Assembly: GCA_903917505.1 (NCBI GenBank)
Contig: CAIXAY010000226.1
Location: forward strand, 1-10,039
Direction of reading: 5' to 3'
DNA from: an uncultured beta proteobacterium
Lineage (GTDB): Bacteria > Pseudomonadota > Gammaproteobacteria > Burkholderiales > Rhodocyclaceae
DNA: 10,039 bases
The translations under genes and the position numbers were made by a program. Positions 1 through 6,977 of the stretch are shown piece by piece; within the stretch, counting starts at the first letter, position 1; every line of letters starts with the position of its first letter. The notes beneath the pieces are model-generated. The model searched no databases. It was not told the origin of the DNA and saw only the letters and a program-made list of their open reading frames with translations.

Positions 1-1
1 C

Positions 2-346
2 CAGGGTCCCGCCGGTGCGCGCCGCGCGAGTTTCGACTTTCCCTTCGTCGACAAGCCGCGCGCTTTCCGCTGCATCGACGTCATGCGCCCGATCGCCGAA
101 CGCCACAAGGTGTCGGTGGCGCGCGTCGCGCTGGCCTGGCTGCTCAGCCGGCCGCAGGTCAGCACGGTCATCGTCGGCGCCAAGACGCCGGAGCAGCTGG
201 CCGACAATCTCGCCGCGACCGGCATCGAGTTCGCCGCCGACGAACTGGCCGCGCTCGACGCGGTGAGCGCCCTGCCGCCCGAATATCCCGGCTGGATGCT
301 AGCGCGCCAGGCGCAGAACCGCGCCAAGCCGCCGGTCAAGAGTTAG
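2..346 (+). CDS. Aldo/keto reductase, C-terminal part (5' end outside window)
   Basis: The frame is open from the first complete codon at base 2 to a TAG at 344-346, giving 114 residues without a start, so the gene begins before the window. Aldo/keto reductases use NADPH to reduce aldehydes or ketones in the cytosol, in a TIM barrel. The visible part covers the last strands and helices: VSVARVALAWLLSRPQV followed by STVIVGAKTPEQLADNL, the family's typical barrel-end and cofactor-phosphate-binding stretch, then a DELAALDAVSALPPEYPGWM tail as in the roughly 330-residue bacterial enzymes. The catalytic Asp/Tyr/Lys/His residues lie in the missing N-terminal part, so activity and substrate cannot be judged. 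The gene converges on the SPFH gene. The family call is firm; the subfamily is unknown. Confidence 0.9.
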   Translation, partial: QGPAGARRASFDFPFVDKPRAFRCIDVMRPIAERHKVSVARVALAWLLSRPQVSTVIVGAKTPEQLADNLAATGIEFAADELAALDAVSALPPEYPGWMLARQAQNRAKPPVKS

Positions 347-363
347 CGCAGCGCGGAACTAGC

Positions 364-427
364 CGTCACACCGGCGCAAGGCTTTTCTGGCGCAGCACTT
401 GCTGCGGACGCTTTCGCCGGGATGACG
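364..427. repeat. Degenerate REP-like inverted repeat with nested hairpin, possible bidirectional terminator
   Basis: The outer arms CGTCACACCGGCGCAAG (364-380) and CTTTCGCCGGGATGACG (411-427) pair at 14 of 17 positions. Nested between them is a perfect repeat, CGCAGCA (391-397) and TGCTGCG (400-406). The left arm matches the left arm of the element at 8025 at 16 of 17 positions, so this looks like a decayed or divergent member of the same family. It lies between the convergent aldo/keto reductase and SPFH genes, a usual place for REP-like elements, where it could stop transcription from both sides or protect mRNA 3' ends. There is no T run, so intrinsic termination is uncertain. Confidence 0.6.
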
Positions 428-458
428 CTGCGGGACTCGATCGGCGTCGGGAGCCACG

Positions 459-1352
459 CTATTTGGCCACATTCAGAAACGGAATCGGCGCACCGGCATA
501 GATCGCCGTCGGCAGCGCGCCATTCCATTTCTCGGCCTTGGTCCGCTCGACTTCGATGCGGCGCAGTTCGAGCACGTCCTTGTTCTGCGCCAGGGCGGCG
601 TTCTGCACGCGCAAGGCCTCGGCCTGGGCCTTGGCCACCGCCAGATTGGCATAGGCTTCGCCGTCGGCCTGGGCCTTGCGCGCGTTGGCCTCGGCCTCGG
701 CGATCGCCACTTTCTGTTTCTGCTCGGCCTCGACCGTCTTGAGCTTGTTCTCGGCGGCGAGGCGCAGTTGCTCCTGCGTCACCTTGTCGTTGATCGCATG
801 CATGTAGGATTCGGAAAACGAGAAGTTGCGCATGTCGATGTTGATGACCTGGGCGCCGTAGAGCGACAGTTTTTCGCGCAGCGCCGCGTTGATGTCGGAC
901 GATACCTTGGCGCGCTGGGCGATCAGGTCGGGTGCGGTGTACTTGGCGGTCACCGCCTTGAAAATTTCCTGCGTCGCCGTTTGCACGTACGACGAGAGAT
1001 TGCCGTCGTGCGAGTATTTCTCGAACACTTCAGAGACCCGGTCGGCGGCGATGCTGTAGCGCACCGTCAGGCTGACCTTGACCGGCTGGGTGTCGCTGGT
1101 GCTGCCCTCGGCGTTTTCGATGTCGGCCTTCTCGGCGCGAATGCTGAAGTTCGAAAGCTTCTGCCAGGGCGGCAGGACCGCCAGCCCCTCCCCTTCGATG
1201 CCGACGATCTTGCCGAACTGGGTGATCACCCCGCGGCTTCCGGTCGGAACCGAATAGAAGGGCCAGACAAGATACAGGGCGACCAGCACGGAAACACCAG
1301 CGGCAATGCGGCCGATGATCCGTGCCGGCGCCGTCGTCTCGGGAAACTGCAT
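459..1352 (-). CDS. SPFH/prohibitin-family (band 7, HflC-like) membrane protein
   Basis: The product has 297 residues. A short N-terminal tail is followed by one membrane segment (about residues 12-33), then an SPFH domain (about 34-200) starting with a VPTGSRGVITQFGKI stretch that is typical of prohibitin-like proteins. A long Ala/Glu/Lys/Gln-rich coiled coil follows (about 190-265) and a conserved-looking ending with KWNGALPTAIY. Such proteins form large ring or cage assemblies at the membrane and modulate proteases such as FtsH or organise membrane domains; the partner here is unknown. The ATG is preceded on the minus strand by GAAAGGACAAGGGT, a good purine-rich ribosome binding site. The usual partners (hflK, hflX, ftsH, or an NfeD gene) are not visible beside it, so it appears to be a single gene, divergent from the GGDEF-EAL gene. 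The generic SPFH call is sure; an HflC identity is not. Confidence 0.9.
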   Translation of the reverse strand: MQFPETTAPARIIGRIAAGVSVLVALYLVWPFYSVPTGSRGVITQFGKIVGIEGEGLAVLPPWQKLSNFSIRAEKADIENAEGSTSDTQPVKVSLTVRYSIAADRVSEVFEKYSHDGNLSSYVQTATQEIFKAVTAKYTAPDLIAQRAKVSSDINAALREKLSLYGAQVINIDMRNFSFSESYMHAINDKVTQEQLRLAAENKLKTVEAEQKQKVAIAEAEANARKAQADGEAYANLAVAKAQAEALRVQNAALAQNKDVLELRRIEVERTKAEKWNGALPTAIYAGAPIPFLNVAK

Positions 1353-1560
1353 ACCCTTGTCCTTTCATCGCATCGTCGGGGCCAGTCAGACAGCGGCGCG
1401 AAAAAATAGTTTATTGTCATATTTCCCATCAATACGATTTATGCTATAAGGATATTTTGGATCGAGCCCAGCAGTTTTCTTTCGCTTGCAGCCACGACGA
1501 CAGAGGTGATGCCCGGCATGACAGAGAGCCAAGCAAGCCCAGCCAATCGGCGGACCGGCG
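1353..1560. promoter_or_regulatory. AT-rich divergent control region between SPFH and GGDEF-EAL genes
   Basis: This 208-base gap separates two genes reading away from each other, so it should hold promoters for both. Its middle part (about 1400-1460) is strikingly AT-rich compared with the GC-rich surroundings and contains an A run at 1401-1406. The best promoter on + is the extended -10 listed separately. On the minus strand TTGATG and several AT-rich hexamers can be seen upstream of the SPFH start, but no pair with convincing spacing. Confidence 0.5.
1442..1450 (+). promoter_or_regulatory. Candidate extended -10 promoter for the GGDEF-EAL gene
   Basis: TGCTATAAG fits the extended -10 pattern TGnTATAAT with one mismatch in the hexamer. 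No good -35 hexamer lies 16-18 bases upstream (ATTTCC/TTTCCC), which extended -10 promoters tolerate. Transcription would start near 1457, leaving about 100 bases of leader before the ATG at 1561 and about 60 before the short frame at 1518. Confidence 0.4.
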
Positions 1561-1574
1561 ATGCCGGCGCATAG
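1518..1574 (+). other. Short 18-codon reading frame overlapping the GGDEF-EAL start (possible leader peptide)
   Basis: An ATG at 1518 opens an 18-codon frame (MTESQASPANRRTGDAGA) ending in TAG at 1572-1574, which overlaps the ATG at 1561 of the large gene in another frame. An AGAGGTG about ten bases upstream of this ATG is a better ribosome binding site than anything before 1561. It may be a leader peptide translated in coupling with the large gene. It may also be the true N-terminus joined to the large frame if a one-base sequencing error or a frameshift lies in the GC-rich overlap. No homology is recognised. Confidence 0.25.
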
Positions 1575-4500
1575 CCTGGCACCGCCCGCCACGGCGGTGC
1601 CACAGCACAGCCGGCTGCTGCTTGGCGGCGTGGCGGCAGCGGCCCTGATCCTCGCCGTCACCGCGTGGCTGACCCTGGCGGAGCTGTATGCGCAGGCCGA
1701 AAATCGCGCCGTGCTGGGCACGCAGAACGTCGCCAGTTCGCTCGAACAAACATTCAACGGCCTGATCGACACGATCGATATCGCGCTCCGGGCATCGGCC
1801 AAGGATATCGGCCGGCAGCTGTCGAGCGGAAAGACCGATGCCCGGGCGATCACGGCGATGCTCGTCGAGCAGCGCGATCGCATTCCCTACGTCGCCCATT
1901 TCCGGGCAACCGATGCGGCGGGCAATATCATCTACGGCCCCGGCATCCCGACGCCGCCGGCCAACATCGCCGACCGCGAACATTTCGCCCACTTGCGCGG
2001 CGATCCGGAGCGCGCTCGGGTCGATGCCCGACCCTTCCTCGGGCGAACCGGCGGCAAGTGGGCGTGGACCTTCGCGCGGCGCATCGACACGGCGGACGGG
2101 GCGTTCGGCGGCATCGTTTTCGCTGCCGTTTCTACCGAGGCGATCGAGGCGATGTTTGGCGAAATCAAGATGCTGCCGGGCAGCGCCATTTCCTTGCGCG
2201 ATGCGCAATACCGCTTCATCGCGCGTTACCCGCCGGCTGAAGCGGCCGATTTTCCGATTGGCGAAAAACGCCTCTCCGCCGCCTTGCTGGAAGCGTTGAA
2301 GCGCAACCCGGAGGCCGCCACCTACGGCGTCGATGCCGCCAGCATCGACGGCACGAAGCGCATTCATTCCTACCGGCGCAACGGCAAGTACGGCTTCCTG
2401 GTCGACGTCGGCGTCGATTACGCATCGGCCTTCGCCGAATGGCGCCAGCAGGCGAAGATCGTCGGCGGCCTGGTCGCGGCGTCAATTCTGGCCCTGCTGG
2501 TGTTCCTGCGACTGATCCGCCGGGCGTGGCGGCGCCAGGAGGAAGTGGCGGCGTCGCTGCTCGAGGCGCAGCGAATCGTCCATCTCGGTCACTATCACTA
2601 CGACCTGAAGACGCTTGCCTGGACCAGCTCCGAAATTTTCGACGAGATCGTCGGCATCGACCGCAAATCTCAGCGCGACAGCCGGCGCTGGATCGAGTTG
2701 GCCTCCCCTGACGAGCGCGAGGCGCGGGAGTTGCCGTTGAGCACGGTCATCGAGCGCGGCATTCCATTCGATCGGGAATACCGGATCATCCGCCCCTGCG
2801 ACGGCCAGGAGCGCTGGGTGCACAGCAAGGCGAAATTGCAGTTCGCCGCCGACGGCAGCCCGGCGGCGCTGATCGGGACGCTGCAGGACATCACCGAACG
2901 CAAGCAGGCCGAGGCCGACCTGCGCGTCGCGGCCGTGGCCTTCGAATCGCAGCAGGCGATGATGATCACCGACAGGAACGCCATCATCCTGCGCGTCAAT
3001 CGGGCGTTCACCGAAATCACCGGCTACACGGCCGAGGAGGCGGTCGGCAGGAATCCGAGCCTGCTCAAGTCCGGCCGCCACGATGCCGCCTTTTTCCGCG
3101 CCTTGTGGGAGTCGATAGCGCGCACCGGCAACTGGCAGGGGGAAATCTGGGACAAGCGCAAGAACGGCGAGGAATACCCGCTGTGGCTGACCATCTCGAC
3201 CGTGAGGAACGGCAGCGGCGAAGTGACCCACTACGTCGGCGCGCAATACGACATCACCGAGCGCAAGAACGCCGAAGAAAAGATCAACGAGCTGGCCTTC
3301 TACGACCCGTTGACCGCGCTGCCCAATCGCACGCTGCTGCTTGACCGCCTGCGCCAGATCATGACCGCGAGTTTGCGCAACAACCGCTATTGCGCCTTGC
3401 TGCTCATCGACCTCGACCATTTCAAGACGCTCAACGATACGCTCGGCCATGACATGGGCGACCTGCTGTTGCAACAGGTCGCGCAACGCCTGACGGCCTG
3501 TGTCCGCGCCGACGATACCGTGGCGCGGCTGGGCGGCGATGAATTCGTCGTGGTCCTGACCAACCTCGCCACCGAAAAGAGCGAGGCGGCCACGCACACG
3601 GAACTCGTCGGCGAGAAAATCCTCGCCGCGCTCAATCGCAACTATGCGCTCAGGGAAGTCACCCACCACAGCACGCCGAGCATTGGCGCGACGCTGTTCG
3701 TCGGCCAGCAGATCGAGATCGAATCCTTGCTCAAACAGGCCGATCTGGCCATGTACCGGTCCAAGGAGGAAGGGCGCAACGCCTTGCGCTTCTTCGATCC
3801 GGACATGGAACGGGTGGTCATGAAGCGCGCCGCCCTGGAAAAGGACTTGCGCGTGGCGATCGAGGAAAATCAGTTCGAGCTTCATTACCAGCCGCAGATC
3901 TCGGGCGGCGCCTTGACCGGCGTCGAAGCCCTGGTGCGCTGGCGCAATCCGCAGCGCGGCCTGGTGTCGCCCGCCGAGTTCATTCCCCTGGCGGAAGAAA
4001 CCGGGCTGATCCTGGCGCTCGGACTATGGGTCATGGAAACCGCCTGCAGGCAACTCGCGGCGTGGGCTGCACTGCCGGAGAAAGCGGAGCTGACCATTGC
4101 CGTCAATGTCAACGCGCATCAATTGCGCCAACCCGACTTCGTCGACAGAGTGATCAGCGTCCTCGACAAGACCGGCGCCAATCCGCGGCGCTTGAAGCTC
4201 GAACTGACCGAAAGCATGCTGGTCTCGAATGTCGAGGAAGTCATCGAGAAGATGTTTGCGCTCAGATTCCTCGGCGTCGGCTTTTCGCTCGATGACTTCG
4301 GCACCGGCTATTCCTCCCTGTCGTATTTGAAGCGCCTGCCGCTCGATCAGCTGAAGATCGACCAATCCTTCGTCCGCGATGTGCTCGTCGATCCCAACGA
4401 CGCGGCGATCGCCAAGACGGTCATCGCGCTGGCCCAGAGCCTCGGGCTGGCGGTCATTGCCGAAGGCGTCGAAACGGAAGCGCAGCGCGACTTTCTGGCC

Positions 4501-4626
4501 ACCGCGGGCTGCCTCTCCTATCAGGGTTATTTTTTCAGCCGGCCGCTGCCCCTGAACGAGTTCGAAAAGTACGCGCAGCGGGGCTTTTCGGCGGCGCAAG
4601 ACCCCGAGCTGGCCAGGCTCAGGTAG
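1561..4626 (+). CDS. Membrane-anchored Cache-PAS-PAS-GGDEF-EAL cyclic di-GMP turnover protein
   Basis: The product has 1021 residues. Membrane segments at about 20-41 and 300-317 flank a periplasmic Cache-like sensor with IADREHF and RPFLGRTGGKW stretches. Two cytoplasmic PAS/PAC modules follow (about 330-450 and 455-570), each ending in DITERK. The GGDEF domain (about 578-735) has intact GGDEF at 658-662 and an RxxD I-site at R649-D652, so cyclase activity with product inhibition is expected. The EAL domain (about 760-1005) keeps EAL 789-791 followed by VRW, N849/N851, ELTES 881-885, DDFGTGYSS from D911, K932, E968 and Q988, the metal- and substrate-binding set of active phosphodiesterases. 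It is therefore probably bifunctional, with the balance set by a periplasmic ligand and PAS signals. The ATG at 1561 is the only usual start after an in-frame TGA at 1519, but its ribosome binding site is weak. Ligand and target process are unknown. Confidence 0.95.
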   Translation: MPAHSLAPPATAVPQHSRLLLGGVAAAALILAVTAWLTLAELYAQAENRAVLGTQNVASSLEQTFNGLIDTIDIALRASAKDIGRQLSSGKTDARAITAMLVEQRDRIPYVAHFRATDAAGNIIYGPGIPTPPANIADREHFAHLRGDPERARVDARPFLGRTGGKWAWTFARRIDTADGAFGGIVFAAVSTEAIEAMFGEIKMLPGSAISLRDAQYRFIARYPPAEAADFPIGEKRLSAALLEALKRNPEAATYGVDAASIDGTKRIHSYRRNGKYGFLVDVGVDYASAFAEWRQQAKIVGGLVAASILALLVFLRLIRRAWRRQEEVAASLLEAQRIVHLGHYHYDLKTLAWTSSEIFDEIVGIDRKSQRDSRRWIELASPDEREARELPLSTVIERGIPFDREYRIIRPCDGQERWVHSKAKLQFAADGSPAALIGTLQDITERKQAEADLRVAAVAFESQQAMMITDRNAIILRVNRAFTEITGYTAEEAVGRNPSLLKSGRHDAAFFRALWESIARTGNWQGEIWDKRKNGEEYPLWLTISTVRNGSGEVTHYVGAQYDITERKNAEEKINELAFYDPLTALPNRTLLLDRLRQIMTASLRNNRYCALLLIDLDHFKTLNDTLGHDMGDLLLQQVAQRLTACVRADDTVARLGGDEFVVVLTNLATEKSEAATHTELVGEKILAALNRNYALREVTHHSTPSIGATLFVGQQIEIESLLKQADLAMYRSKEEGRNALRFFDPDMERVVMKRAALEKDLRVAIEENQFELHYQPQISGGALTGVEALVRWRNPQRGLVSPAEFIPLAEETGLILALGLWVMETACRQLAAWAALPEKAELTIAVNVNAHQLRQPDFVDRVISVLDKTGANPRRLKLELTESMLVSNVEEVIEKMFALRFLGVGFSLDDFGTGYSSLSYLKRLPLDQLKIDQSFVRDVLVDPNDAAIAKTVIALAQSLGLAVIAEGVETEAQRDFLATAGCLSYQGYFFSRPLPLNEFEKYAQRGFSAAQDPELARLR

Positions 4627-4727
4627 CCACCAAACCGTACCGGCCAAGGCTTTCCCAGGCGAAGACCGATGCCCGCGTTTGGGCTGGCAAGCGCCGAATT
4701 TCCTGCCTTCCGGCGCACGATTATTTG

Positions 4728-4748
4728 GCGGCAGGACCTGCCTGCCGC
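4728..4748. repeat. Perfect 8-base inverted repeat (hairpin) upstream of the permease gene
   Basis: GCGGCAGG and CCTGCCGC form a perfect 8-base stem around a 5-base loop (ACCTG). It lies about 100 bases after the GGDEF-EAL stop and just before a possible -10 (TAGAAT). It could be a factor-dependent terminator or pause hairpin, or an operator overlapping the -35 region of the permease promoter. The lack of a T run argues against a classical terminator. Confidence 0.4.
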
Positions 4749-4758
4749 GCGCTTCGGA

Positions 4759-4764
4759 TAGAAT
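4759..4764 (+). promoter_or_regulatory. Possible -10 box for the EamA permease gene
   Basis: TAGAAT, within CGGATAGAATAGCGG, matches the sigma-70 -10 hexamer at five of six positions. No recognisable -35 box is found at the right distance; the hairpin at 4728-4748 occupies that spot. If used, the leader would be about 135 bases long. This is a weak call. Confidence 0.25.
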
Positions 4765-4905
4765 AGCGGCTCGTTCGACGCGCCAAACCCGACAAGACTG
4801 AAGGCGCGCCCTGTCCTGCCTCCGGCACCGCCACAATCGTCTGGACTTACATGTTTTGCGCAATCTGCCCGCTGTCTGGGATCACCCCGTCGCTGCATCG
4901 CCGAG

Positions 4906-5826
4906 ATGAGTGAGATTCCCTCGGAAGATCCACAGGCGTTTCGAGGTGTCGCGATGGTCTTGGTCGCCGTCGTATTCTTCGCGCTTGTCGATTACCTGTC
5001 CAAGTATCTCGCCCGCTATTATCCCGTCGGCATGATCGTCTGGGCGCGCTACACCTTTCACCTGCTGCTGGTCATCGTCGTGCTCGGGCCGCGCCATGGC
5101 CTCGCCCTGATCCGCTCGGCGCAGCCGGGCGTGCAGATGCTGCGCGGCTTGTTGCTGGCAGTCGCCTCGCTGCTTTTCGTCAGCGCGCTGAAATTCCTGC
5201 CGCTCGCCGAATCGACGGCCATCGCTTATCTTGCGCCGCTGATCGTCGCCCTGCTGTCGGTCGTGTTTCTCAAGGAAAGGATAGAACTGGCGCGCTGGAT
5301 GGCGATCCTGTGCGGCTTCATCGGCGTCCTGACGATCATCCGGCCGGGCAGCAGCGTGTTCAGCTGGGCCGTTTTCCTGCCGATGGCCAATGCCCTGGCT
5401 TTCGGCATCTACCAGATCCTGACGCGCCGGCTCGCCGGCATCGACAGTCCCTATACCTCGATCTTCTACGCGGGGCTGGTCGGCACGCTGCTGCTGACCG
5501 CGGCGCTGCCCTATTCGTGGGTGCCGCTGCAAAGCGGTCTGCATGTCGCTGCGCTGGTGACGCTCGGCATGCTCGGCGGCTGCGGCCACCTGCTGCTGAT
5601 CCAGGCTTACCATTACGGCCCGGCCTCGCGCCTGGCGCCGTTCGGCTATTCGCAACTGATCTGGGTCATGCTCCTGGGCTATGTGGCCTTCGGCGATTTC
5701 CCGGACATCTGGTCGCTGATCGGAATCGCCATCCTGGTCGCCAGCGGCGTCTACATGGCGGCGCACCAGCGCAGCGTCGACCGCTTGCAGCGCGACGAAC
5801 AGGCCAACCTGCCGCCGAGTGCGTGA
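4906..5826 (+). CDS. EamA/DMT-family permease, ten transmembrane segments
   Basis: The product has 306 residues, the normal length for the two-repeat EamA (drug/metabolite transporter) superfamily. Ten hydrophobic segments can be placed at about 13-31, 42-60, 77-95, 104-122, 129-146, 153-171, 183-201, 210-230, 243-261 and 269-287. The end of the first repeat shows the characteristic FLKERIELARW and GVLTIIRPG stretches, and both halves have the expected loops. Members export or import small metabolites such as amino acids and their derivatives; the substrate cannot be read from sequence. The C-terminal tail after helix 10 is charged and cytoplasmic. ATG 4906 is the first start in frame; its Shine-Dalgarno is poor. 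The gene stands alone between an inverted-repeat-rich gap and a convergent LysR gene, so there is no operon context pointing to a substrate. Confidence 0.9.
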   Translation: MSEIPSEDPQAFRGVAMVLVAVVFFALVDYLSKYLARYYPVGMIVWARYTFHLLLVIVVLGPRHGLALIRSAQPGVQMLRGLLLAVASLLFVSALKFLPLAESTAIAYLAPLIVALLSVVFLKERIELARWMAILCGFIGVLTIIRPGSSVFSWAVFLPMANALAFGIYQILTRRLAGIDSPYTSIFYAGLVGTLLLTAALPYSWVPLQSGLHVAALVTLGMLGGCGHLLLIQAYHYGPASRLAPFGYSQLIWVMLLGYVAFGDFPDIWSLIGIAILVASGVYMAAHQRSVDRLQRDEQANLPPSA

Positions 5827-5836
5827 ACGCGACGGT

Positions 5837-5852
5837 TTGCGCAGCTGCGCAA
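5837..5852. terminator. Perfect 16-base palindrome between convergent genes, possible bidirectional terminator
   Basis: TTGCGCAGCTGCGCAA reads the same on both strands and lies in the 42-base gap between the stops of the EamA permease and the LysR regulator. As RNA it forms a 6-base stem (TTGCGC/GCGCAA) with an AGCT loop on either strand. Position and symmetry suit a shared terminator; the lack of a long T run on either side makes its strength uncertain. A protein-binding palindrome is the alternative. Confidence 0.45.
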
Positions 5853-5868
5853 TTCGCCGGCGTTCCGC

Positions 5869-6828
5869 TCAAGCCTGGAGCGCCTGTTCCGTGGCGGACA
5901 ATAGACTGGCCTGGCGCAGGAAGGCGTCGGCCACGACCTGCATCGCGGCGGTTGGCGTCCTGTTCCGGCGCCTGACCAAACCGTAGGAGTCCATGCTGAT
6001 CGCCAGCGAAATGGGCAGGCGGGCGATGATGTTCATTTTCTCGTAGGCGTCGACCAGCGACAGGGACTGCAGGGAGATCATGTCGGATTCCTTGAGCAAT
6101 GACAGCGCCAGGAAGGTTGACGAGGTCTCCACGGTGCTCGCCGGCGGGCGCAGCCGCGCCTTGCGGAAGAGTTCGTGGAAGATCGTCCGCAGCGGCGCCG
6201 GTTGCGGCTGGATCACCCAGGAGTAACGGCTCAGCACGGCCAGCGTCAGATCCTTGTTGTTCATTTCCGGATGCTCGCAACGGGCGACCGGAACGACGAT
6301 TTCTTCGCCCAGTGCGGAGAAGTGCAGATTCTCCGCCGGATAGTCTTCAGGGATTCGGGCAATGACCAGATCGAGCTGGTCCTGTTCGAGCGAGCGCAGC
6401 AACACATCGCTCGTCTCGATGACGACCGAAATATTGAGCACCGGATGCATCGCCTTGAGCAGCGAAACCGTTTGCGGCACCAGCCCGGCGGTCAGCGCTG
6501 AAATCGCGCCGATACGCACATCGCCGATACTGCCCGATTTCAGTGCCGTCAATTCGCGGTGCACGCCGCCGAGATCGGCATAGACAAGTCGCGCGTAACG
6601 AATCAGGGTCTCGCCGAGGGTGTTCGGATAAATGCCCTTGGGCGTCCTCGAGAACAGGGACTCGCCGATCAGTTCCTCGATTTCATGCAGGCTCTTGGTC
6701 AGTGCCGGTTGCGTCTGCGACATGATCTGCGCCGCCTTGCGCAGCGACCCGCAATCTCCGAGGATCGTGAGCAGGCGAAGATGACGCATTCGCAGGCGGC
6801 TGCTGATGGCATTCAGCGCATTGACCAT
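5869..6828 (-). CDS. LysR-type transcriptional regulator, probable regulator of the divergent TRAP operon
   Basis: The product has 319 residues, a usual LysR length. The N-terminal winged helix-turn-helix (about residues 14-75) is clear: RMRHLRLLTILGDCGSLRKA, then QTQPALTKSLHEIEELIG, then LFSRTPKGIYPNTLGE. The rest (about 100-305) is the two-lobed effector-binding domain with LDLVIARIPEDYP and LLKESDMISLQS stretches; the way the domain begins and ends resembles the GbpR-like subgroup (inference). It is divergent from dctP across 149 bases, the standard layout in which a LysR protein binds between the genes, represses itself and activates the neighbour when an inducer is bound. The start at 6828 has a weak ribosome binding site. 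The inducer is probably the TRAP substrate or a catabolite of it. Confidence 0.93.
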   Translation of the reverse strand: MVNALNAISSRLRMRHLRLLTILGDCGSLRKAAQIMSQTQPALTKSLHEIEELIGESLFSRTPKGIYPNTLGETLIRYARLVYADLGGVHRELTALKSGSIGDVRIGAISALTAGLVPQTVSLLKAMHPVLNISVVIETSDVLLRSLEQDQLDLVIARIPEDYPAENLHFSALGEEIVVPVARCEHPEMNNKDLTLAVLSRYSWVIQPQPAPLRTIFHELFRKARLRPPASTVETSSTFLALSLLKESDMISLQSLSLVDAYEKMNIIARLPISLAISMDSYGLVRRRNRTPTAAMQVVADAFLRQASLLSATEQALQA

Positions 6829-6977
6829 GGTGATTACCAGAAGTGATCGGGAGATAAGAAACTATGAATTGTACCGACACCGACGCATGCCGAGAATAGG
6901 TTTCGTTCTCCTGAACGCCCGTAAAACACGGGAAAGCCAAACAAAATCCAAGAAATTCATTCCAGGGGGTAGCTCAA
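6829..6977. promoter_or_regulatory. Divergent LysR-dctP control region
   Basis: This 149-base gap must hold both promoters and the LysR binding sites. Two perfect short dyads lie back to back: CGTTC-TCCT-GAACG (6904-6917) and CCCGT-AAAAC-ACGGG (6918-6932). A weak -35/-10 pair for dctP is TTGTAC (6869-6874) and GAGAAT (6892-6897) with 17-base spacing. If that promoter is real the dyads sit at and just after the transcription start. A CCGACACCGACG tandem lies at 6874-6885. No clear classical T-N11-A LysR box centred on a longer dyad could be fixed by eye. Confidence 0.45.

Larger units (their letters stand above)
4627..4905. other. 279-base gap with several small inverted repeats
   Basis: No credible gene is seen here. 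The gap holds three short perfect inverted repeats: GCGCCG/CGGCGC (4691-4696 and 4711-4716), the 8-base hairpin at 4728-4748, and CGCGCC/GGCGCG (4779-4784 and 4803-4808). The first two may help end the GGDEF-EAL transcript, though none is followed by a T run. A -10-like TAGAAT occurs at 4759-4764. The permease start at 4906 has only a weak ribosome binding site. Confidence 0.4.

Noticed and set aside
2482..3885. Long open frame on the minus strand opposite the GGDEF-EAL gene
   Set aside because: Its residues are the antisense of well-conserved PAS/GGDEF codons, it has no recognisable domain, and long shadow frames are common in GC-rich DNA.
4853..5852. TGCGCAAT occurring both before and after the EamA permease gene, as possible flanking repeats of a mobile unit
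   Set aside because: The shared stretch is only about eight bases with different flanks, so chance is sufficient.
6861..6900. Classical LysR T-N11-A box near the dctP promoter
   Set aside because: Several T-N11-A matches exist, but none is centred on a convincing longer dyad, so no specific site is called.
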